Below, piece by piece: positions 51,509 to 60,821 of a stretch of 64,000 bases of DNA. Both the position numbers and the translations under genes were made by a program. Location: NCBI GenBank assembly GCA_036250195.1, contig JAVHZZ010000003.1, forward strand, positions 331,744,875 through 331,808,874, read 5' to 3'. Source of the DNA: Mixophyes australis. Taxonomy: Eukaryota; Chordata; Amphibia; Anura; Limnodynastidae. How positions within the stretch are numbered: the stretch's first letter is position 1; each line of letters begins with the position of its first letter. The notes beneath the pieces were generated by a model. The model was given only the letters and a program-made list of their open reading frames with translations, made no database searches and was not told where the DNA came from.

Positions 51509-51690
51509 CGTGTACACACGTTGACTGTCGCTTTACGGCAGCGTGCTGGCGTCACGCGTCTTTTTTCCAGCAGCGGTAAAGTCGCCGATTTGCGGTGCAA
51601 CTGACGTAAAATGGGCAAATCAGGTGACTGAGGCCGCAGCTGACATCTTTTTTTGTGGAAAGGCTGTTTAGGCAACCTGTTGCTCACCAC
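51509..51690 (-). promoter_or_regulatory. SNRPB2: SNRPB2 non-coding first exon and proximal promoter
   Basis: A consensus donor (ACACG then GTAAGAG) reads on the minus strand at 51509-51502, upstream of the coding exons. The sequence beyond it is richer in CG dinucleotides than its surroundings (GCGACAGTC, GACGCGTGACGCC, GGCGACTTTACC). I infer a 5' UTR exon and promoter. The transcription start was not determined, so the upper boundary is a guess. Confidence 0.55.
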
Positions 51691-52009
51691 AAAGCTGGGG
51701 AGAAACGGGTGGGATACGTTTGAGCTTCGTAGAAAAGAGGTTCAAAAAAAGTCAATACATTAAGGTAAATGGAAATCTTACCAGCTAGTCACAAAAACTG
51801 CAATATATCCATACAAAACCATGTTTAACCCGTTCACGATGGGAGGTGGTTTACAACTCCATGACCAGATGTACTATAATGTATCTACACTGTGTCAGTT
51901 TAGCTGTAAATAATATTTTTCGTTCTTAGTCTACATAAGCAAAAGATTTATTGTTTTGTTTGACATATAAAGTTTTCTTTTCTAAATCAGGACTGACCTG
52001 TATGTACAT

Positions 52010-52330
52010 TTTATCCATACTTGCCAACTCTCCCGGAATGTCCGGGAGACTCCCGCATTTTGCGAGAGTCTCCCGGACTCCCGGGCGAGTGTGGCAATCT
52101 CCCGAATTCTGCCCACTTCCTAGTGAAGTGGGCAGAATTAGATCCCAAACGCCGCGATTCCCGATGAATCGCGGCGTTTAGCCCCGCCCCCCGCTGTCAA
52201 ATGACGCAATTTGCGTCATGTCGTCACAGGGGGCGGGGCCGAAATGACGCGATTTTGGCCGCCCCGCCCCCTCACGCCCCCCTCCACTGGCTGGCTCCCG
52301 GAAGAGAGCTGAAGAAAGTAGGTAAGTATG
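52010..52330 (+). repeat. Dispersed CCCGGAG-rich repeat, copy 2
   Basis: ATACTTGCCAACTCTCCCGG start, stem TCTCCCGGA / TCCGGGAGA, a long palindrome TTCTGCCCACTTC / GAAGTGGGCAGAA, another AACGCCGCGATTC / GAATCGCGGCGTT, then G+C-rich GGGGGCGGGGCC. A strongly foldable non-autonomous element just upstream of the SNRPB2 promoter. Confidence 0.7.
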
Positions 52331-52509
52331 ATTTTATCGTGCAGGGCATAATAAAGTTAAAGCTTAAAAAAAAATATACTTGTGTTCGTTTTTTCTTTTC
52401 CTGATAAAAGAGAGAGAGGAACAATTTTTTTTTACATGCAATAATACTAACTACCTTATTTGCAGAGGAGGTGTGGTAAGGATCAGCCATAAAACATACG
52501 TTTCCTGCA

Positions 52510-52890
52510 TGTGTGTATTGGTTTTCACAAAGTTTTTTTTGCTTTAGTATTTTTAGACCTTTTTGTCAGATGTTGCTATGGTATACTGAAGTAAAATTAC
52601 AAGCATTTCATAAGTGTCAAAGGCTTTTATGGACAATTACATTAAGTTTAAGCAAAGAGTCAATATTTGCAGTGTTGACCCTTCTTCTTGAAGACCTCGG
52701 CAACTCGCCCTGGTATGCTGTCAATCAACCTCTGGGCCACATATTGACTGATGGCCGCCCATTCTTGCCTAATCAATGCTTGTAGTTTGTCAGAATTTGT
52801 GGGTTTTTGTTTGTCCACCCGCCTCTTGAGTATTGACCACAAGTTCTCAATGGGATAAAGGTCTGGTGAGTTTCCTGGCCGTAGACCCAA
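52510..52890 (-). pseudogene. Tc1-type transposase, C-terminal part and 3' end
   Basis: The minus strand from 52884 encodes LRPGNSPDLYPIENLWSILK (the SPDLNPIENLW motif holding the last catalytic Glu) and ends GRVAEVFKKKGQHCKY stop. It is followed by the usual A+T-rich Tc1 3' region (TACCATAGCAACATCTGAC). Everything upstream of the motif is lost. Confidence 0.85.
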
Positions 52891-52986
52891 ATTTTCTCAT
52901 GCTTTCAAAGGGAGGCACCATGACCAATGTAGTATAAACATTCACAACAAGTGTGACACATGAAATTAAGACAGTCACAGTGTTCC

Positions 52987-53956
52987 TGTCAGTATTTGGA
53001 GTCTTAGCCCTGTTTACGCCACTCAGCAGTATCATATAATTGTGCACCGCCGTCCTGTGCACAATTCCAAATCCTGGGACAAAGTGTGACTTCTGTCTGC
53101 TGCACTGGAGGCTGCCATTTTGGGTTAGACATTCTGCTACATCCTGCTATTTTGAGCACCTGACTTCGTCCACTAATTATCTCCCTCTGCAGACTATAAA
53201 AAGCACCTACTACCCTCAACAAATTGCCAGTGTGACACTTTCCTACTTGCAGCCTATCATTTTTGCTTTTAGTTTACTGCTTCATTCTGCATGCTGCTGT
53301 ACAGACTTCAGCCATTAACCCTTTGAGTGAATTCAGCTTCATTCTGCTGTACAGACCTTAAGCCATTAACAAATCGTGTGGATTCAGCTTCATTTTATCT
53401 GCTACTGTACAGATTCCAGCTTTCACTTCTTGTGTGGATCCAGCTCTCTTCAGCCTGCTCCTGACTCACCTACTGGCTATTTGGGGTAGTAGGTTACTGC
53501 TCTGAGTCTTCCAACTTCTGGAGCCATCTCTGTGTCTCTGGGTAATGGCTTCCAGTTCCAGGCTTGATGCAGGTTCTGATTTGGCCGGGACTGGTTCCAG
53601 GCTTATCTAATTCAGGAGGTAGTCGCCCCTGATAATCCGCTGCCTAAATTCTGTGCCTTCGCATTCCCAGTTGTGGTACTATAATCTTCAAAGTTTCTGT
53701 ATCCTTGGGGGTACTGAGTCTCTAGCTGTGGGTTCAGTCCCTCTGTTCCTACATCCAAGTTCCAGTCCACCAGGTCCAGATTCCAGTGCAGAGTCCAGTC
53801 CAGCATTCCTCCTCCTAACATCTGGTATACAGGAATAGAGCACATCTTCTCTCTATGAGGAAGACCTTTAGCCGGCCTCCTAGTTTCCACTTCATGCCTG
53901 CCACAGTTAATTCCAAGAGTCTCGAGACGGATCCCAGAAACCCTATTTCTGTGACA
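52987..53956 (+). mobile_element. Solo LTR, 970 bp
   Basis: TGTCAGTATTTGG...TTTCTGTGACA with GTTCC on both sides (52982-52986, 53957-53961). TATA-like CTATAAAAAGC at about 53205. Internal partial duplications of TTCAGCTTCATTCTGCTGT and ACAGACTTCAGCCATTAAC (53270-53370). No gag or pol sequence. Confidence 0.75.
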
Positions 53957-53961
53957 GTTCC

Positions 53962-54717
53962 CTTACAGTGTTTTATTAAAAAAAATAAAAAAAAAATAAA
54001 GGAAGGTTCTAAAGTGGTAGTAGGTTGTACTTTGTAGTGACACTTTTACCGTTTCCACCCTGTGCTAATGTAGGCTCATCCTCCTTTTCGGGCTGGTGGG
54101 ATGGAGGATGTTAGTGGACAATCTGGCTCATTTGCACAGATATAAAGTAGTGCACACATTTTTTCAAAAATACCTAATTTTGTAGCAGTCCTGATTGAAT
54201 TGTGTCATCTTCTACATCCCTACGGCACCATTAATTTCTGGTTCTATCCGTTTACACAGTCTTTTATCCTATGAGATGCTTGCTTTTTTGATTAAAAAAA
54301 ATGTTATTAAAATGTGTAATTAATATAGTTAAATGAGCTGGAATTAATTAAGTTGTAACTACTTGACATTTCTGGAGAATTAGGTAGAGCTGCCATAAAT
54401 GTAATCTAATACCTTTTTTATCTCACTGTTTTATGGACCGTGCATGAATTGAGCAGAGGTTTAGAGGTAGGATTATCAACAGTGTTAAATGGCAAATCAT
54501 GTCTGCCATTGCTGATGAACGAATATGATTTTAAGATATCTTTTAATTAAGGGTATTAAAGGTGGATATGAATAGCTAAATTAAATTTAGCTTTCTTCAT
54601 CCTCCAGCCCAAGTTTTAAAGCATGCATCTAAATAAACTGATTTTTATTCCAATTATCCCAGCAAAAATTAATCAGTATAGGTAATTTAGTGTTCTTACT
54701 TTGATTGCCTATATTAT
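53962..54717. other. Intergenic, no feature seen
   Basis: A+T-rich spacer between the solo LTR and the first U2-headed retroposon. Confidence 0.5.
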
Positions 54718-54731
54718 TTGTTAAGGCACTT

Positions 54732-54768
54732 GCTTCTCGGCCTTTTGGCTAAGATCAAGTGCAGTTGT
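54732..54768 (+). ncRNA. U2 snRNA 5'-end fragment (head of retroposon)
   Basis: It corresponds to U2 nt 4-37, with T34 changed to C inside the branch-point recognition sequence. It has no Sm site, no downstream stem-loops and no U2 promoter, so it is not a U2 gene. It is the transported 5' leader of the 741-bp retroposon. Confidence 0.85.
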
Positions 54769-55472
54769 GGCAGAGCTGCACTTGGTCCTCTGGCCAGGGG
54801 CTGGGATTGCTGCTTTGAAAGCCTGGGACAAATGTGCCTCCGGGAGTGGCGACCCCGGGGGTGCCATAAATCACTGGTCATAGCACCTTAAACACGTGAT
54901 TAGATTGGCACCCATGCACTTTTGACCACTTTCTTTTAAGCACTCGCTCTATTCATTGCCCCGGCCTTATGGCTGGGCGAGAAAATTTTTATACCAAGCC
55001 CAGCCATTAGGCTGGGGCCGTACCCACTCGGCACTATTTATTTTTCTTCACGTTTGTCACTTTTTCTTTTGTGTTCACGTTTCTGGATTTTATTGGGTAC
55101 GGGATGGCCCTTTTGGGCTCCTGTACCCGAGACGATCTAGGGGAGGTTGTGTGGCCCTTAGGCTCCAGCCTCCCTGAACACCTACGTAGGTCCTCCCCTT
55201 AGGGGGTGGACTAGTTGTTAAGCCCTGGGTGAAGCTTCGGTGGATCCCAGGGGCTAAAGGGACCCCCCTAGCCTCGCAGCGAAGGGGGTCTGAAGACACT
55301 TGCCCCCTAAGGGACCTTTTTGGTTCTGGTGGTCGGGAACCAGGGCCCTTTCTTTTTTTAAGAAGGGGCCAATACCGTACCCCTTGTGCACTTTTTTATG
55401 GTTTTACACCTTTTTTGGGCACTTTGGGTTTTTGATTGCACGTTCCCAGGCTTTCAATAAAAAAAAAAAAAA
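54732..55472 (+). mobile_element. U2 snRNA-headed, hairpin-rich retroposon (741 bp) with target duplication
   Basis: Perfect 14-bp direct repeats (TTGTTAAGGCACTT) at 54718-54731 and 55473-55486 bracket the element. It starts with U2 snRNA nt 4 (GCTTCTCGGCC...) and follows U2 to about nt 37 with one change (GTGCAGT for GTGTAGT). It then runs through a unique body and ends with AATAAA at 55456 plus a poly(A) tract. No ORF above about 75 codons spans it. The body folds as consecutive hairpins: 54753-54787, 54958-55018, 55095-55128, 55190-55212, 55221-55255, 55261-55290, 55321-55342 and 55344-55370. It was mobilised by LINE-type target-primed reverse transcription. It could be an internally deleted Keno/Tx1-type LINE or a snRNA-headed SINE. 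Confidence 0.85.
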
Positions 55473-55757
55473 TTGTTAAGGCACTTATCACTATTTTAAT
55501 TTTTGGGGTTTTGTTACCCACAATTGTGGATTGTTGTAATAAATTGGTACAACGTTTTTATACATTATGCATATGTTATATAAAAGCGTATATATGTTAA
55601 CCTCATCTGACAAAAGAACTTTAGTTAAAAAGTTATTGCTGATGAATTAATAGCTTGGGGCAAGATTTAATTACGGGCAAATAGCTCAATGTTGCAAAAT
55701 AGTGCTGAGTACCGTGTTTTATGTCAATCATAGTGGCCTACTGTTCAGGAAAGTCCA

Positions 55758-55935
55758 GGGGGTATATTTACTAAACTGCTGGTTTGAAAAGTGGAGATGT
55801 TGCCTATAGCAACCAATCAGATTCTACCTATCATTTTTTTTAGAATGTACTAAGTAAACGACAACTAGATTCTGATTGGTTGCTAAAGGCAAAATCTCTA
55901 CTTTTTCAAACCTGCAGTTTAGTAAATATGCCCCC
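55758..55935. mobile_element. MITE family A, copy 4
   Basis: Ends GGGGGTATATTTACTAAAC / TTTAGTAAATATGCCCCC, with the same CAACCAATCAGATTCTA arms. Sits between the two U2-headed elements. Confidence 0.85.
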
Positions 55936-56165
55936 AGGAGACTCTAGGAATATTTGAACACCTAACCTCCCGGATCCCTGCTGTGCATCCTGAACTGCAC
56001 AGTTTTTATGCATAAATTAATCACTATTATTTTAGCAATTTCCACATGATATTGTGCAGTCCAGTTCGGGATTAATTTTCCACTATTACTTGTGACCTGT
56101 TGCTTCATCAACCATACTCCTTCCTTTTTATGTGCCCTCCCATCTCTGGCTTCACTGTCACACAG

Positions 56166-56202
56166 ATCGCTTCTCTGCCTTTTGGCTAAGATCAAGTGTA
56201 GT
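56166..56202 (+). ncRNA. U2 snRNA nt 1-37 fragment (head of LINE)
   Basis: ATCGCTTCTCTGCCTTTTGG and onward to AAGTGTAGT; 36 of 37 positions match U2 from nt 1 (G11 is T). The match stops between U2 T37 and A38. Not a functional U2 gene. Confidence 0.88.
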
Positions 56203-56725
56203 CTCTTTTGCATTTGTGAGATTGTGCTGCATCTTGTTTCTTCTGGCACCAATGGCCCTTTTCAGGGCTTAGCAAAATTGCTATAAACATCTGGCCGAGA
56301 AACAAGAAGAGGACAAGGAAGATCAACTTCGGTGAAAGAAGCTCTGTGACTTTGTGATCAACTCCAGCTGAAAAAGCCACCTTCTCTTCGGGAGATCCTG
56401 CTCAGCAGGAGAAGACCTCGGGATCAACCCCACAGAAGAAGCACCCCTTCTCAGCGAAAGATCCTGCTCTTCTCTGCCCAGCGGGAAGAAATCTGCATAG
56501 CTTCTCCCCCCTGAAGAATATCGTGCTCCAGACCAGCTTTTCAAGCCCTTCTGCCCCAGTAAGAAGAGCCAGGAAGATGGCTTCAGCTGCTGCAGCTCCT
56601 GCCTCCAACCCTGCTCCTGTCCCTAGGAAGAAGGTAGAAAAGACCCCTGCATCAAAGTCTCCATCAGGGTCGAACCTCTGCCTCCACCGCCCCAGCTGCT
56701 GCAGGACAAGGGAAACCCAGCCAGG

Positions 56726-57409
56726 TGTTAGGGCCCACGACCACCTAGATCAGCTTTTAGAACAGTTAGGGTAGAGATCTTCACCTTTAGCAGCCATCTT
56801 TTCTGTAGAGCTTTATGTACTCACAGGTACTCAGATGCCCCTACGTCTTAGGCTCAGAGTAGTAAAAGATCACCAAAGATGACCGCAGAAGAGATGGAAC
56901 TGGGGGCGCTAGTTAAGGCTGGAGCGGGTGGTCAAAGACAGGCCAAGGTCAGAGGTTCGTAGTGAAACAGCAAAGTCCAGAATACAAGCCAAAACGTCAG
57001 GGTCACAAGCAACAGGCAAGGTCCAAGGTACAGGCAAAAGGTTGCAATGGTAGATCAGGTATACAGGAATCCAACAGCAGGTCAGCAAGAGTGCAGAATT
57101 GTAATGCTATAACCGGCAGGGAGACTATGCCCTCCCTGCCTTAAATACAGAAAAGAGCCAATCAGGACCCTTGCCCAGTAAGTACCCCCAGGGGCTGCTT
57201 AATAAATGACTGCATGATTAATTAGCCCACAGGCTGTTTACTACCCTGCGCATGTGTCCCGCTGCTCAACGTTGCCGTGACGCGGCGCTGCTCAGAAGGT
57301 TGCCATGGAGACGGTCGGGACGAGGGGAACCGGAAGTGACGTCCCGGCTGTTGCCATGACAGCCAGGACGCTGAAGGAGGAAGCGAGCGGATCACCGCGG
57401 CTCTTGACA
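56726..57409 (-). mobile_element. Solo LTR (Gypsy-like) inside LINE ORF1
   Basis: TG...CA ends bounded by a perfect 5-bp duplication CCAGG at 56721-56725 and 57410-57414. On the minus strand it begins TGTCAAGAGCCGCGG, has a TATTTAAGGC box about 250 nt in, and ends CCCTAACA. It has no internal coding region, so it is a recombined solo LTR. It is younger than the LINE it interrupts. Confidence 0.82.
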
Positions 57410-58159
57410 CCAGGATGATGATCAAGGGCATCTTTTACATCACCTTCACCACCATAGCCATCTGCAAAAGATACTGGGAGGCGGTGAAGTCTGCGAGACC
57501 AGAATTCCCATTTGCTCAATTTGTGGGTAACTGTCCCATCCAGAGAGATAAAAGAATGGTGACAGTCTCCTTGAGGAATCCTCATACCCCTGGCAAGGAT
57601 AACGTTACCTTCTTGAACCAATGTTGCACCATAATCAAGGACCCCTCCGAGGGGCTGGCTGGCAGACTATGGACCAGTGCTGTGTTCTTGCCCGGGGAGC
57701 AAGAATTTAGCACTGGCCCATAGGTAGCGGCCCATCCTTAAAGTGTGATTTTCGGTACAATATCAATATAAAAAGAGGCTATTTTAGTGTTGCTTAACTC
57801 GGCGATACTTTATTATTATAAATGATAAATCTAAAAAATGAAAACAAATAATGCAACAAAAAAAACTTTACTTTATATTACATTTTATTTTATATATTCT
57901 TTCTCCCTACAGCACTTTTTTTTACATAACTGGCTGATTATAATGGGTTATAAATCATATTAGCAATAGATTATATAATAATGTTCTATTACAGTCCTGA
58001 ACACGGGCTGATTTATCAAAATGAAAAAAGCCTTGGTTTTGTTTCGCCCTATATACTAATAGGGTTATTATTTGTTTTAGGGTTAACCTAAAACAAATAA
58101 TATGAAGTGTGCTACTGGGAGGAGGAGCAGAACACTAGATGAGAATTTGACACCCTGGC

Positions 58160-58245
58160 CTAGAGCTGGATTAAGGCTCTCGGGGTCCCAGGGTACTTTA
58201 GACAATGGGGCCCCTATGATGTAAAATGGTTATCATTTTAGACAA
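58160..58245. repeat. Dispersed repeat end, related to window start
   Basis: AGAGCTGGATTAAGGCTCT, then GGGGCCCCTATGATGTAAAA, is the reverse complement of the sequence at 1-78 with scattered differences. A hAT-like terminus is likely. Confidence 0.6.
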
Positions 58246-58579
58246 ATACACATGGCAATAATCTCTGCACTACTGTTAGGTGCACGCAGCTCTGCCTTTA
58301 CGAGTATCACGGTGTGAAGCGGGACATATCTCCCAGCTGACCTTGTAGTTGGACCAAATTCTGAATAAGCACGATAATCATCCAAATTCAGGACTGTCCC
58401 ACCAGATTCAGCACAGTTGGCAGACTGTCCTGCTCTCTCCTACCTGTCCTTGTCACTTTCACCACTTGTGGCTGCTGGTGTCTTTAGCTCAGTTGCTGCT
58501 TGTCTTGATCCTGAAATGTTGGAGGCCCTATTTTGGAAAAAAAATGGGTACATGAGATTTAAAAAACTTCAACCAGCCC

Positions 58580-59070
58580 TGGCGTTAAATCAATAGCACC
58601 CACGTTATAGAATTAGGCCTCCCTCCAATCCCAACATTTTCACATTTGCTAAATAGATCTATTGCCCTCGAACTAGCCTTGACATTAAATTAATAGCAAA
58701 CACATTTAATAAATAGACGTATTTCCATCCAATCAGCCCCAACATTAAATTAATAGTATTCCCATTTAACATATAAACCTATTTACCTCCCTCCAAACAG
58801 CCCCAGCAAAAAATTAAATAGCACTTACATTTAATAAATATAACTTTCCCACAACCATCTCCAGCATTAAATAATTCATATTCACATTTAATAAATAGCC
58901 CTCCTCCCAAAACTCAGCTCCATATTCAATTGATAGCATCAAACCACCCAAGCATTAAAGGTCCCGTCACCTCACTATTAAATTAAATAGCCCCACCAAT
59001 AAATTACCTTGCCCCACCATTACCCCATAAATAAAATAGCACCCATTAAATAGTTGTTTATATTAAAAAT
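58580..59070. repeat. Degenerate roughly 60-bp tandem array
   Basis: Recurring TTAATAAATAGACCTATTT, CCTCCAA and CAGCCCCAGCATTAAAT blocks, five to seven diverged copies. Internal to the hAT-like element. Confidence 0.6.
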
Positions 59071-59104
59071 AATTATAATTAGCCCCCACCTGCACTCCAC
59101 CATG

Positions 59105-59480
59105 AAATAACATAGTGTGGGCGGTAGGCTAACATACTGCCCCCCCTCAAACACACACTATATTAACATACTGCCCCCCCTCAAACACACACACACTATA
59201 TTAACATACTGCCCTCCCTCAAACACACACACACTATATTAACATACTGCCCTCCCTCAAACACATACACTATATTAACATACTGTGCCCCCACATACAT
59301 TGTATTTACATACTGCACCCCCACACACTATATTTACATACTGCGCCCCTACACACACTACAATAACATACTGCACCCCACATTCTGTATTAACATAACA
59401 ATACAATACAACACACTATATTAACTCCCACCCATACACACACTATATTAACATAACATAATACAATACAATATAACACA
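59105..59480. repeat. Short-period minisatellite (about 37 bp)
   Basis: Repeated AACATACTGCCCCCCTC plus CA-rich filler and CTATATT, about eight or more degenerate copies, decaying rightward into ATAACATAATACAATACA. Internal to the hAT-like element. Confidence 0.7.
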
Positions 59481-60821
59481 ACACACTATATTACCATCTC
59501 CACCTACACTCACCTTGTTTCATCCGCATGCGCTGCCGCTGTCTCTTCACTTCACATATGGGAAGGCATCTGTCACGTGGTGCTCGTCCCATGTGATATC
59601 GACTCAATTACAAATAGACTGCAGGGAGAGAGGGATTATCAGTTTCTTATCATTGCCAGTAATGTAAGGTGGCTGGTCCTGGAGGAGGGGCCAGCCACAT
59701 ATCAATAGAGACAACACCGGCCCGAAACAGACTTTTTTCTGCGGCCCAGCCCGCCTCTGACCCCTGAAAGATCCTGGATGCCATCGGTTTCTGGACAGGC
59801 AAGTGGTCCATCATTGTGAGGCTGAGGATAAATGACACTGCAACAGATGGTCTACAACACCTGCTCTCAAGCTTTGCCCTGGGTGGCTCTGCTGGCCTTC
59901 TTCTCTACGCTGATCAGCCAAGGAACTAGAGGAAGTGCGGTGGAAGCTGACCACTTGTGGAGAAGCTACAAAGTTTCAGCCTGCAGAAATTGCAGCGTGG
60001 CAGAGCACGAGATCAAAGGCTGCCCAAGAAAAACATCATGCAACCTCTGTGGCCTGGCTAGCCACATATACAGGGATTGCCCCCTGAGGGCCAGAATCTA
60101 CGCTGCAGCTGCCGGGAAAGGCCTGCTAGAAACTGGACGCGCTCCTGCCCTGCAGCCCCCGCCAGCCCAGAGGAAGCAACAGAAGTCCCTACCACAGCCA
60201 AGAGTGGCTAAGAAACTTTCCACTCCCTCTCCCCACCCCCCCTTCCAACCTCCCCCCCACTCCTTCCTCCCCTGCTCTCACTGTGACAGCATCTCCTTCC
60301 CTTCCTGCTGTCACAACTCCCCAACCCGCTCCCGTCCTCTGCCCTCCTTCACCCCTCACACTTCCGACACACTTCCTCCTCTCTCCCCTGCAGTAGCACT
60401 AACCCGCTCCCACACTACTGCAGTTCCCTCCCTTTCCCTGAAAGGGTTTTCCCCTCTTGTTTCCGCTTCAGGGAAGGAGAGTAAACTGAGGAAGAAGAGG
60501 AAAGAGCTAGACAGCCCAGCTGGCGGCTCTGAATCTTCAAAGAAGCCAGCGGTTGAGCTCGCCAAGGACCCCCCTGCCACAGGAGGGGGCCCTGGAAGAA
60601 ATGGTGGAGGAGCTGTTGGCAGTTCAGGATTTTGAAATGCGGAGGAGTTGGAAGTGAACGAATTTCTGCAGCTGCCTAACATCTGCGTTTTCGACCAGCT
60701 GGACAAGAGAGGTCTGCTCTCATCTCAACATGGGGACATGGGCAGACCGGACCAAGACTGACCTGATAAGGATGGTAACTAATGTATTGTATGTGCTAAT
60801 TTTCTTTTTTTCTCCCAACTA

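Larger units (their letters stand above)
57647..59759. mobile_element. Non-autonomous hAT-like element (2.1 kb) inside LINE ORF1
   Basis: LINE ORF1 stops at ...AAGGACCCCT and resumes at ACCCCTGAAAGATCC, so at least 6 bp (ACCCCT, 57641-57646 and 59760-59765) are duplicated. The ends are imperfect inverted repeats (CCGAGGGGCTGGCTGGC against CAGAGGCGGGCTGGGCC). The interior has no transposase. It holds A+T-rich sequence (57730-58150), a nested repeat end near 58165, a degenerate roughly 60-bp array (58580-59070) and a CA/CCC-rich array (59100-59480). Family assignment is inferred from end sequence and duplication size. Confidence 0.65.
56576..60635 (+). pseudogene. Tx1-type LINE ORF1 (nucleic-acid-binding, CCHC knuckles), disrupted
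   Basis: In non-LTR elements ORF1 encodes the RNA-binding coat protein. Here the N-terminus (MASAAAAPASNPAPVPRKK, basic and Ala/Pro rich) is at 56576-56725. The middle is at 57410-57646 (FTTIAICKRYWEAVKS, RDKRMVTVSLRNPHTP), and the C-terminal part is from 59760 (ILDAIGFWTGKWSI, ATDGLQHL). Two clear CCHC knuckles follow: CRNCSVAEHEIKGC near 59980 and CNLCGLASHIYRDC near 60040, plus a broken one just upstream. The tail is Pro/Ser-rich and ends KKPAVELAK onward. Removing the two insertions together with one copy of each target duplication restores nucleotide continuity across both breaks. A TGA and frameshifts remain. Confidence 0.8.

Noticed and set aside
54732..56202. U2 snRNA genes
   Set aside because: Only the first 37 nt or fewer are present. 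The Sm site, stem-loops III and IV and a U2 promoter are missing.
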